A stretch of 64,000 bases of DNA, taken from contig JBJEJA010000028.1 in assembly GCA_051877575.1 (NCBI GenBank), positions 1-64,000 of the forward strand. Reading direction: 5' to 3'. Origin of the DNA: UBA2882 sp051877575. GTDB taxonomy: Bacteria; Bacillota; Clostridia; Lachnospirales; Lachnospiraceae. Shown here piece after piece: positions 56,375 to 64,000 of this stretch (position 1 is the first letter of the stretch; each line of letters begins with the position of its first letter). Position numbers and translations under genes: made by a program. The notes below the pieces were generated by a model that ran no database searches, had not been told where the DNA came from, and was given only the letters and a program-made list of their open reading frames with translations.

Positions 56375-58171
56375 GTGATAAAAGTATCGGATTATGTTAT
56401 ACAAAGACTGGAAGAGTTAAATGTAGGGCATATGTTTATGCTGCCCGGTGGCGGTGCCATGCATTTAAATGATTCTTTGGGAAAAAGCAGTAAGATTCAA
56501 TATGTGTGTTGTCAGCATGAACAGGGATGTGCAATTGCTGCAGAGGCATATGCAAGAGTCAACAATACGATTGGTCTGCTTATGGTAACAACCGGTCCGG
56601 GAGGAACGAATGCCTTGACCGGTGTGGCTGGTGCTTTTCTGGAATCCACACCTGTATTTGTCGTATCAGGACAGGTAAAGAGGCTTGATATGATTCGGGA
56701 TCAGGGACTGCGACAGCAGGGAATGCAGGAACTGGATATTATTTCGGTGGTAAAGCCGATTACAAAATATGCAGCGGTTGTAGATGAGCCGGAGATGATC
56801 AGATATCATATGGATCGGGCACTTTATGAAGCAACGCATGGCAGAAAAGGACCCGTTTGGCTGGATATTCCCTTGGATGTGCAGGCAAGTATGGTTGAGG
56901 AGAGCAGTTTGATGGGCTTTCATCCGGCGGTTGAAAAATCATACGATATGGATCAGATTGTTCTTGACATTATAGAAAGATTAAATGCATCGGAACGGCC
57001 GGTATTGTTGGCAGGAAATGGGATCCGGCTCTCGGATGGCATTCAGGAGTTTGAGGAACTGACAGAAGCATTGGGGATTCCGGTGTTAACTACATGGAAC
57101 GGAATTGATCTGATAGAAGATGCCAATCCTTTGTATTTTGGAAGACCCGGTGGACTGGGGCACAGATATGCTAATTTTATACAGCAGAATTCGGACTTTT
57201 TTATGAGTATCGGAGCAAGATTGAATTTGCTTCAGACAGGCTACAATTTTGATGGATTTGCCAGAGCGGCTGTTAAAGTTATGGTGGATATTGATCAGGC
57301 TGAGCTATACAAGATCAATGTGAGACCTGATATTCCTGTATGTGCTGATGCAAAGAAATTCATGCAGACGATGTTAAAATATAAAGATAAGATACAGAAA
57401 AAGCCAAGAATAGAGTGGTTTGCGTATGCAAATAGATTGAAACAGAAATATCCGATTGTACAGCCGGAGTATTGGCAGCAGAAAGAACTGGTCAATACTT
57501 ACTGTCTCTTGGATACAATTTCCGAACAGCTGACGGAAGATGATATCTATGTGTCGGGCAGTTCCGGAAGTTGTATTGATATTTCCATGCAGACCTTTCG
57601 GGTAAAGAAAGGGCAGAGAGTGTTTTGTACCAAAGGATTGGCATCAATGGGATATGGATTGCCATCTACGATTGGTGCCTGCCTTGCAAGTGGCAGAAAG
57701 AGGACGGTGGGAGTCAATGGTGATGGCGGTTTTGTGATGAATATTCAAGAATTGGAAACGATTCGAAGATTGAAGCTGCCGATTAAGATCTTTGTTTTGA
57801 GTAATCGCGGTTATGGAGCTATTAAGGCTACACAGACAAATGTGTTTGCAAAACATTTTGTGGCGTGTGATGAAAGCTCTGATTTGTCGCTTCCGCATAT
57901 TACCCGTATTGCGGATGCATATGGATTAAAAACCTTCCAGATTCATTCGAATGAGGAATTGAGAGAAAAAGTAAAGGAAGTCTTGGAATATGACGGACCG
58001 GTAATCTGTGAAGTATTTACACCTATAGGATTAACAGCGATTCCCAAGCAGGTCTCTTATAAAAGAAAAGACGGGCAGATGGAATCAAAGCCTTTGGAAT
58101 ATATGAATCCACCTATTGATGAAAATGAATTTCGGGAAAATATGTTGATCCCGTTGTTTCAGGAATCCTAA
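56375..58171 (+). CDS. Thiamine-diphosphate enzyme, acetolactate synthase-like, probably YerE-type sugar acetyltransferring enzyme
   Basis: A 598-residue ThDP enzyme of the acetohydroxyacid synthase family. The catalytic Glu is in CCQHEQGCAIAAEAYARV near 50, and the ThDP motif VGVNGDGGFVMN with later SNRGYGA near 455-480 is complete. Located between rfbH and a glycosyltransferase in a CDP-sugar operon, it fits YerE, which uses pyruvate to add a two-carbon branch to a CDP-3,6-dideoxy-4-ketohexose in yersiniose biosynthesis. An ordinary acetolactate synthase is unlikely with no small subunit or ilv genes. Start is GTG 56375, after TTGGGGAGATG. Confidence 0.82.
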   Translation: MIKVSDYVIQRLEELNVGHMFMLPGGGAMHLNDSLGKSSKIQYVCCQHEQGCAIAAEAYARVNNTIGLLMVTTGPGGTNALTGVAGAFLESTPVFVVSGQVKRLDMIRDQGLRQQGMQELDIISVVKPITKYAAVVDEPEMIRYHMDRALYEATHGRKGPVWLDIPLDVQASMVEESSLMGFHPAVEKSYDMDQIVLDIIERLNASERPVLLAGNGIRLSDGIQEFEELTEALGIPVLTTWNGIDLIEDANPLYFGRPGGLGHRYANFIQQNSDFFMSIGARLNLLQTGYNFDGFARAAVKVMVDIDQAELYKINVRPDIPVCADAKKFMQTMLKYKDKIQKKPRIEWFAYANRLKQKYPIVQPEYWQQKELVNTYCLLDTISEQLTEDDIYVSGSSGSCIDISMQTFRVKKGQRVFCTKGLASMGYGLPSTIGACLASGRKRTVGVNGDGGFVMNIQELETIRRLKLPIKIFVLSNRGYGAIKATQTNVFAKHFVACDESSDLSLPHITRIADAYGLKTFQIHSNEELREKVKEVLEYDGPVICEVFTPIGLTAIPKQVSYKRKDGQMESKPLEYMNPPIDENEFRENMLIPLFQES

Positions 58172-58189
58172 AGTTAAGAGGGAGTAAGA

Positions 58190-59122
58190 ATGAAGAAAAT
58201 CAGCATTTTGATACCATGTTATAATGAGGAAGAAAATGTCGTTCCTATGAGCGAGGCGATTGTAGCTCTTTTTGAAGGAGAATTATCCAATTATGATTAT
58301 GAACTGGTATTTATAGACAATGATTCCAAAGATGCTACGAGACCTTTACTTCGTGAGATATGTGCCAAAAATCCTCGGATTAAAGCAATTTTTAATACCA
58401 AAAATTTCGGACAATTCAATTCTCCCTATTATGGGATCCTCCAGACTACGGGAGATTGTACCATTGCTATGGTATGTGACTTTCAGGATCCGGTGGAATT
58501 GATACCACAGTATATCCGGGAATGGGAGAACGGCTATAAAATTGTGATCGGAATTAAGACCAGCAGCAAGGAGAGCAAGGTTATGTACGCAATCCGGACG
58601 GTATATTACAAACTGCTGAATAAGTTTTCGGGAGTGGAGCAGATTGAACACTTTACCGGTTCGGGCTTATATGATAAAGATTTTATTCAGATACTGCGTG
58701 ATCTGAAGGATCCGACACCGTTTATGAGAGGAATTGTAGCGGAACTTGGCTATAAGCGTAAGGAAATCCCTTATGAACAGCCCAAAAGAAGAGCCGGGAA
58801 AAGTAAAAATAATTTTTATACATTATACGATGCTGCAATGCTCAGCATTACGTCTTATACCAAGTTTGGATTACGGCTCTGTACGTTTATCGGCATGTTT
58901 TGCGGAGTGGTCAGCATTATTATCGGCTTGATATATCTGATATTTAAGTTGATATGGTGGGATAGATTTGCGGCAGGTATGGCTCCGGTTTTGATCGGTA
59001 TGTTTTTTCTGGGGTCGTTGCAATTGTTTTTTATCGGATTTATCGGAGAATATATCAGCAGCATCAATCAACGGGTTATGAACAGGCCTTTGGTTGTGGA
59101 AGAAGAACGGATTAATTTTTAA
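58190..59122 (+). CDS. Glycosyltransferase family 2, DPM1/GtrB-like
   Basis: A 310-residue membrane-anchored glycosyltransferase. Residues 1-220 are a GT-A domain: SILIPCYNEEENV, FIDNDSKD and VCDFQDPVELIP, where the last is the DxD-type metal site. Two membrane helices follow at about 228-258 and 265-290, as in GtrB and Dpm1. Such enzymes move a sugar from a nucleotide to undecaprenyl phosphate. Likely transfers a sugar made in the operon to the lipid carrier. GAGGGAGTAAG precedes the ATG. Confidence 0.92.
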   Translation: MKKISILIPCYNEEENVVPMSEAIVALFEGELSNYDYELVFIDNDSKDATRPLLREICAKNPRIKAIFNTKNFGQFNSPYYGILQTTGDCTIAMVCDFQDPVELIPQYIREWENGYKIVIGIKTSSKESKVMYAIRTVYYKLLNKFSGVEQIEHFTGSGLYDKDFIQILRDLKDPTPFMRGIVAELGYKRKEIPYEQPKRRAGKSKNNFYTLYDAAMLSITSYTKFGLRLCTFIGMFCGVVSIIIGLIYLIFKLIWWDRFAAGMAPVLIGMFFLGSLQLFFIGFIGEYISSINQRVMNRPLVVEEERINF

Positions 59123-59155
59123 TGGAAGTGTATTCTAGGCGCTATGGAGTGAAAT

Positions 59156-60085
59156 ATGAGGATCGTTATTACGGGACCTACGGGAGCAATCGGGATATCC
59201 CTGATCAAAGAATGTATCAGTCATCAGATAGAGGTTTTGGCAATTTGTCATAAAAAATCCAAACGTATTGACAGAATTCCAACATCGTCTTTGGTACATA
59301 TTCTGGAACTGGATATGCGGGAGTATAAAGACTTTGAACCACAGGAAATGGGAACATATGATATCTTTTATCATCTGGCATGGAAAGGTACGGTTGGAGA
59401 TGCAAGAAATGATATGAAGCTGCAACATGAAAATGTAGGGTACGCATTGGATGCCGTGAATCTGGCACACAGATTCGGATGTCGCACTTTTATTGGAGCG
59501 GGATCTCAGGCTGAATACGGAAGAGTCGAGGGAAAACTGTCTCCATCGACGCCTGTTTTTCCGGAAAATGGGTATGGTATCGCAAAGCTTTGTGCCGGAC
59601 AGATGACAAGGATTGCCTGTCATCAACTTGGAATACAACATATCTGGACAAGGATATTGAGTGTTTACGGACCGTGCGATGGAGAAAAAACGATGGTGAT
59701 ATCCACAATCAGGAAACTGCTGGCCGGAGAGGTTCCCGAGTTTACAAAGGGAGAACAAAAGTGGGATTATCTTTATTGCGGTGATGCTGCAAAAGCCATG
59801 CGGCTCATAGGGGAAAAAGGAAAAGACGGAAAAGTGTATTGTATAGGAAGCGGTTCTGCGCGTCCGCTATCGGATTATATTGAAATGATGAGAGATGCGA
59901 TTGATCCTGTGGCACCTATTGCATTGGGGGCAATCCCCTATGGAAAACAGCAAGTCATGTATCTGTGCGCGGATATAGATGAATTGAAGAAAGATACGGG
60001 ATTTGAGCCGGAAACAGATTTTGAGACAGGTGTACAAAAAACCGTAGAATGGGTGAAAGCAAATGCTGGATTTGACATTTTATAA
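59156..60085 (+). CDS. NAD(P)-dependent sugar epimerase/reductase, YerF-like
   Basis: A 309-residue extended SDR. GPTGAIG at 7-13 binds the cofactor, HLAW and the catalytic GSQAEYG Ser, then NGYGIAKL with Tyr and Lys near 140-145 are present. In this setting it would reduce the 4-keto or branched-chain keto group of the CDP-sugar, as YerF, RfbJ or RfbS do, or epimerise it. Overlaps rfbG by 23 nt, so the two are translated together. The exact sugar is not known. Confidence 0.88.
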   Translation: MRIVITGPTGAIGISLIKECISHQIEVLAICHKKSKRIDRIPTSSLVHILELDMREYKDFEPQEMGTYDIFYHLAWKGTVGDARNDMKLQHENVGYALDAVNLAHRFGCRTFIGAGSQAEYGRVEGKLSPSTPVFPENGYGIAKLCAGQMTRIACHQLGIQHIWTRILSVYGPCDGEKTMVISTIRKLLAGEVPEFTKGEQKWDYLYCGDAAKAMRLIGEKGKDGKVYCIGSGSARPLSDYIEMMRDAIDPVAPIALGAIPYGKQQVMYLCADIDELKKDTGFEPETDFETGVQKTVEWVKANAGFDIL

Positions 60086-61145
60086 AGGGAAAAAGGTTTT
60101 TATTACGGGGCACACCGGCTTTAAGGGAAGCTGGATGTGTAAGGTGCTGGTAAATGCCGGAGCATTGGTAACGGGATATGCGTTAGATCCGCCCACTGAC
60201 CCAAACTTGTTTGAGCTTATTGGATTGGATCAGCAAATGGATTCTATATATGGCGATATCAGAGATTTAGAACATTTGAAGAAGGTGTTTGATGATGTAC
60301 AACCTGAAATCGTGATACATATGGCAGCACAACCAATAGTCAGGGCTTCTTACAAAGAGCCCGTCTATACTTATGATGTCAATGTCATGGGAACGGTTCA
60401 TATATTGGAATGTGTCAGATTAAATCCGTGTGTAAAGTCATTTCTGAACGTTACTACTGATAAAGTCTATCGTAATAGGGAATGGGAATGGGGATATCGT
60501 GAAAACGAAGAACTGAATGGATATGATCCGTATTCCAATTCTAAATCCTGTTCGGAACTGGTAACATCTGCTTACAGGAATTCCTTTTTTAATATGAGAG
60601 ATGTTGCCGTTTCCACAGTAAGAGCGGGAAATGTCATTGGCGGAGGTGATTTTGCCCATGACAGGATTATTCCCGACTGTGTCAGAGCGGTACAGGAAGG
60701 AAAAGAGATTGTTGTGAGGAATCCTTATTCCACCAGACCGTATCAACATGTATTGGAACCGGTCATGGCTTATTTAATGATTGCGGCAAGACAATATGAG
60801 AATACGGAGTTGTCATCCTGTTATAATGTAGGACCGGATGACGGAGACTGTTTTCAGACCGGTGCGATTGTGACTTTGTTTTGTAACAAATGGGAACAGA
60901 AAACAGGAAATCATATCGTATGGGAAAATATATGCGATGATGGTCCGCACGAGGCATCATATTTGAAACTTGACTGTTCAAAGTTGAAGAAATGTTTTGG
61001 CTGGACTCCACGTTGGAATGTAGAAACGGCTATAGAAAAAGTTGTTGATTGGACAAAAGTATATTTGGACGGAGGCAGTGTCGCGGAATGTATGGATGAA
61101 CAGATTAATTTATTCTGTAAAGGAATGGATTGGATGTCATTATAA
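60063..61145 (+). CDS. rfbG: CDP-glucose 4,6-dehydratase
   Basis: A 360-residue extended SDR. It has the family-specific GHTGFKGSWM at 14-23, HMAAQP, NVTTDKVY and the catalytic YSNSKSCSEL with Tyr and Lys near 157-161, then the C-terminal GWTPRWN. It converts CDP-glucose to CDP-4-keto-6-deoxyglucose, the substrate of rfbH. It is the last gene of the operon, while in Salmonella and Yersinia it follows rfbF. An inverted repeat follows the stop at 61176-61222. Confidence 0.95.
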   Translation: MLDLTFYKGKKVFITGHTGFKGSWMCKVLVNAGALVTGYALDPPTDPNLFELIGLDQQMDSIYGDIRDLEHLKKVFDDVQPEIVIHMAAQPIVRASYKEPVYTYDVNVMGTVHILECVRLNPCVKSFLNVTTDKVYRNREWEWGYRENEELNGYDPYSNSKSCSELVTSAYRNSFFNMRDVAVSTVRAGNVIGGGDFAHDRIIPDCVRAVQEGKEIVVRNPYSTRPYQHVLEPVMAYLMIAARQYENTELSSCYNVGPDDGDCFQTGAIVTLFCNKWEQKTGNHIVWENICDDGPHEASYLKLDCSKLKKCFGWTPRWNVETAIEKVVDWTKVYLDGGSVAECMDEQINLFCKGMDWMSL

Positions 61146-61175
61146 TTGTGTAGATAAGTATTAAGGGAGAATATA

Positions 61176-61222
61176 GAGATGGAAAACAATCAAAAGAAAT
61201 ATAGTGTTTGTTTTCCATCTCT
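61176..61222. terminator. Inverted repeat between rfbG and the YfhO-family gene
   Basis: AGAGATGGAAAACAA and TTGTTTTCCATCTCT are exact 15-bp complements around an 18-nt loop. There is no clear T-tract on either side, so it may be a weak terminator or an operator. The left arm includes an ATG with a good ribosome binding site (AAGGGAGA), giving a 47-codon frame that ends at 61322. Confidence 0.45.
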
Positions 61223-61247
61223 TGCATATACATTTTTGGGGAATGTT

Positions 61248-63983
61248 CTATTTCGCTTTCGATGTATGACGGCATTTGCTGATAAAATAAATCAAAATTG
61301 TTGTCAATGTTGTAATAAGTGATATCCATGTGCATATCCGATAAAAGGTAACATCATAGACAAGTCTGATTTCGTGTCTGCCGGCGGGGGTTTGGATAAA
61401 TACGGCGGAGTTTAATAAATTATCAACAGGTACTTCGATATCATCTATATATGCTTTCCAGTTTTTATCATAAGGGAGACTTAACATTGTATAGCCATCC
61501 TCTTGATAATCGGATGTGGCAGTAATCACATTATCATGAATTTCAATATTTTCTAATTGATTCTTGGAAACCTCTTCAATAAATTTTTCGTAAACATCAT
61601 GATCAAAAATGTATAACATGTATTCATCTGAAATGTCAGGTGTTTTATTGGGATAAGGAATGGTAATGCTTGCTTTTTCACCTGCTTCAAAATAGCCAAG
61701 ACAGATAAATTCATTCATACTCAGATATATTTGACCGGATTTTGACGGAATAAAATCAATCTTTAAATAAATTGATGAAATAGCAGAGCTAAGAGAATTC
61801 TTGGCAATAGCGGCAGTTATGAGGGAATCGGCTTCCGAAATGCTGATTTCCTCAAAATTGTCGTTTAAGAATGTTATGGAATTCTCTTTTCCCGTATTTA
61901 TACTTAACTTCAACGGAGTGAGTAAAGGTTCATGATTATCGGTAAAATCATCTGTCATGATATTCATGAAATCCGGTAATGAAATTGCATCAAATTGTTC
62001 GATTAAGTCGTTGGAAATATAGAATCCCAAATGCAAAGCGTTTGGATTTCTAAAGATATAATTTTCATTGGCATAGCCTATGTATTCATACTGCTCCAGA
62101 TCACGTAAAGCCTGAGCGGCATAAAAAGGGACAGATATGTATTCGTTTGCGGCAAGTGATTGTCCCCAGGGGGTAGAATCGTAGTTGCTGTAAATAAAGT
62201 TTGATCCTCCACAGTTTCCGAAAAGAGAATTAAGTGCCTGCTGGTAAGTGGATAAAGTAGAAATAAATACATTTCCATTGGGGGTATTGGTAAAATTACC
62301 TGTATTCATACAAAAAGTAGCTGGAGTACAAACACGGGAAAAATCGTTTGAATCTTCCAATAAGGAGGTGTTTATTTCGATTTGAGCCTCATAATTACCA
62401 TAAGGGATAGGGCTTGTTAAGCCGAATGTAGTACATGTATAAAACCAGTTGGCAGAAAGTTCGCCCAACAGGATAAAAAGCATGATTGGATGATAGAAAC
62501 GTCTGTATTTAGGAAATTTTGTACAGATCAGATGTACCAATAAGTATAATAAAATAAGTATCAACGAGCATACATAGCAGAACAATGCATTTCCGTTACT
62601 CAAAAATTGGCAGAGCGTCAGAAAGATTGCTGCAGAAAGGCAAATAAGAGACATTTTGAGAATGCTCTGTCTGCGTATGGCAGGCAACGCATCAAAAGCC
62701 ATAATGCTGCATATAAATACAAGCAGGAAAACATAACGATTCGGTACATTAGACTGATAATGAAATCCGTTCCACAGATAGGATAGGATTTGTTCATTGA
62801 AACTGAACAGTAAAAATATAGAAAGCAATCCATATGTAAGTTTGCGTCTTAAGCTGACTCTTTGACTTGTAAAGAAAACGAAGAGTAAAATGAGGCATAG
62901 TATACTCATATAAAGATTGATGCCGCCGTCGTTGGTGGTAACAGCGCCGGAAGGTGAAAAAATCATCAGTTTTTTCCACTGCTCTAAGAATGAGCCATGG
63001 AATCCAAAGGAAGGAAAAACGCTGTCTGCTTCGTTATAACCGGAACCTGTAATGCCTATGAGAATGGGGATAATATTACAGAGGGAACATACGGCAGACA
63101 GGATGGAAAAGAAGGCAAACCGCAATCCCTTTCTGATACAGTCGGCAAAGTTATTGAATTTATAGGTAAAAAAGTAAAGTATCAAAAAGATACAGAGATA
63201 AAGCGCAATATTAATGTTGGTAAAGATAGAAAGTGCCAGTAACATCGTATATCCAAACCATTTTTTTTGATAAATTAAACGTTCAAATGATAAAATCAGT
63301 AAGGGCAGAATGAAAAACAGCAAATACCAGGAATATAAATAGCTATGCATGGCGAGCATAAAAGCATTTAAAGTGTAAAGAAATGCAGGAACAAGAAGTC
63401 GGGGATCTTTTTTGTTTGCTGTCGGTCCGGTTAATCTATGTGTCAGATAGTAAACAATAGAAAAACCACAAAGACCCAATAATACTGCTTCTGAAAGCAA
63501 CAGTATGCCGGGAATGGCAGAAGCAGAAAATGGCAACAGGAATGCAGCATATACAGTATTGCTAGGAGAATATATATTGGTCGCATAGCCCATAAGCATG
63601 CTGAGGGTCGTGTTTCCGTCCTTCAGATTGTGGTAATATCCGAGTGCACCGGCAAGAACGGATGGATAGCCGTCTTCATCCAGGAAGGATTGGTTACCAA
63701 AAGGTTCGCAACTGAAAATGAGCATTGAGACAATAAATAGGAGACAAGGAACCGCAATGGCAATAAGATATACAGCATTGTCTTTGAACCAGTGTGTGGC
63801 TTTGTCAAAAAAAGAACAATGGATGATTGCTTTTTTGCGAGCGTCAAGCCGGGTAAGAAGTGTTTCTTTATTGCTGTTGATAGTCAGAGCCAACAACAAT
63901 AATAAACAGATACAACTGATACCAAAATAAATCAAATAGTTTAGAGAAGAAAAGAAACTGTCAGTATCCATGTAATTGATCAA
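61248..63983 (-). CDS. YfhO-family membrane protein, possibly cut by the window edge
   Basis: At least 911 residues with 13-15 membrane helices and a C-terminal extracytoplasmic region. YfhO features are FLDEDGYPSVLAGALGYYHN (partly), the large loop with FSPSGAVTTNDGGINLY, HYQSNVPNRYVFLLVFI and the C-terminal LSLPYDKNWKAYIDDIEVP followed by AGRHEIRLVYD. YfhO proteins resemble glycosyltransferase C-fold enzymes and help glycosylate lipoteichoic acid in Bacillus. The frame stays open to the right edge; ATG 63971 and TTG 63983 are possible starts, but neither has a clear ribosome binding site, so the gene may begin outside. It faces the glycan operon. Confidence 0.88.
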   Translation of the reverse strand: MINYMDTDSFFSSLNYLIYFGISCICLLLLLALTINSNKETLLTRLDARKKAIIHCSFFDKATHWFKDNAVYLIAIAVPCLLFIVSMLIFSCEPFGNQSFLDEDGYPSVLAGALGYYHNLKDGNTTLSMLMGYATNIYSPSNTVYAAFLLPFSASAIPGILLLSEAVLLGLCGFSIVYYLTHRLTGPTANKKDPRLLVPAFLYTLNAFMLAMHSYLYSWYLLFFILPLLILSFERLIYQKKWFGYTMLLALSIFTNINIALYLCIFLILYFFTYKFNNFADCIRKGLRFAFFSILSAVCSLCNIIPILIGITGSGYNEADSVFPSFGFHGSFLEQWKKLMIFSPSGAVTTNDGGINLYMSILCLILLFVFFTSQRVSLRRKLTYGLLSIFLLFSFNEQILSYLWNGFHYQSNVPNRYVFLLVFICSIMAFDALPAIRRQSILKMSLICLSAAIFLTLCQFLSNGNALFCYVCSLILILLYLLVHLICTKFPKYRRFYHPIMLFILLGELSANWFYTCTTFGLTSPIPYGNYEAQIEINTSLLEDSNDFSRVCTPATFCMNTGNFTNTPNGNVFISTLSTYQQALNSLFGNCGGSNFIYSNYDSTPWGQSLAANEYISVPFYAAQALRDLEQYEYIGYANENYIFRNPNALHLGFYISNDLIEQFDAISLPDFMNIMTDDFTDNHEPLLTPLKLSINTGKENSITFLNDNFEEISISEADSLITAAIAKNSLSSAISSIYLKIDFIPSKSGQIYLSMNEFICLGYFEAGEKASITIPYPNKTPDISDEYMLYIFDHDVYEKFIEEVSKNQLENIEIHDNVITATSDYQEDGYTMLSLPYDKNWKAYIDDIEVPVDNLLNSAVFIQTPAGRHEIRLVYDVTFYRICTWISLITTLTTILIYFISKCRHTSKAK

Positions 63984-64000
63984 AAGGTTTGGAACTGATT

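Noticed and set aside
56375..58171. Catabolic or biosynthetic acetolactate synthase
   Set aside because: No regulatory subunit or branched-chain amino-acid genes are present and the gene is in the middle of a CDP-sugar operon.

Overview
The window looks like chromosome from a spore-forming, Gram-positive anaerobe of the Clostridia, most likely Lachnospiraceae. Reasons: moderate GC, strong AGGAGG-type ribosome binding sites, SigA-type promoters, the sporulation genes gpr and spoIIP beside rpsT, lepA and hemW, a rubrerythrin, DUF1836 and DUF3048 (YerB-like) proteins, and a carboxyspermidine-type polyamine operon. I saw no rRNA, tRNA, CRISPR array, prophage or complete insertion sequence.

Layout. 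1-6.7 kb: a lone PTS EIIC-type permease, a 57-residue membrane protein missed by length cut-offs, a YerC regulator, a PHP phosphatase, a DUF1836 protein, an orphan solute-binding lipoprotein, and a PspA plus SPFH/zinc-ribbon envelope-stress pair. 6.7-14.3 kb: pcrA, a small acidic-tailed membrane protein, rlmD and an unrecognised 992-residue membrane protein. 14.3-20.3 kb: a TetR gene divergent from an hdeD-GH3-ftsH operon, then a flavodoxin/HxlR divergent pair whose flavodoxin 3' end overlaps a relic of an EAL-domain gene. 20.3-30.1 kb: a degenerate-GGDEF/EAL protein, an M20 amidohydrolase, a PocR-domain sensor with an MCP-like tip, MscL with a zinc ribbon, rubrerythrin, an SDR, a phospholipase-D-type enzyme, two small membrane proteins and a YerB-like lipoprotein.

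30.1-37.4 kb holds a polyamine operon: arginine decarboxylase, SpeE-like aminopropyltransferase, carboxy(nor)spermidine dehydrogenase and decarboxylase, agmatine deiminase and N-carbamoylputrescine amidase. Together they can run arginine to agmatine to putrescine to spermidine. It is preceded by about 250 nt of structured leader ending in a strong intrinsic terminator whose T-tract abuts the ribosome binding site of the first gene, so transcription must read through it. This leader is the best candidate here for an undescribed regulatory RNA.

37.4-46 kb: an ECF S-component, an aldo/keto reductase preceded by three 16-bp tandem repeats, a polar amino-acid ABC transporter, a GNAT-HAD fusion with a damaged HAD motif, xpt, and a zinc-ribbon/TPM membrane pair. 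45.3-51.3 kb is the conserved gpr / rpsT-spoIIP-lepA-hemW block.

51.3-61.1 kb is one co-directional glycan operon: FkbM methyltransferase, a DRE-TIM aldolase fused to a second domain, glucose-1-phosphate cytidylyltransferase (rfbF), the 3-dehydrase rfbH, a thiamine-diphosphate enzyme resembling YerE, a DPM1/GtrB-type glycosyltransferase, a sugar epimerase/reductase and CDP-glucose 4,6-dehydratase (rfbG). This set fits a CDP-3,6-dideoxyhexose, probably with a two-carbon branch as in yersiniose. A YfhO-family membrane protein faces it and may run off the right edge.
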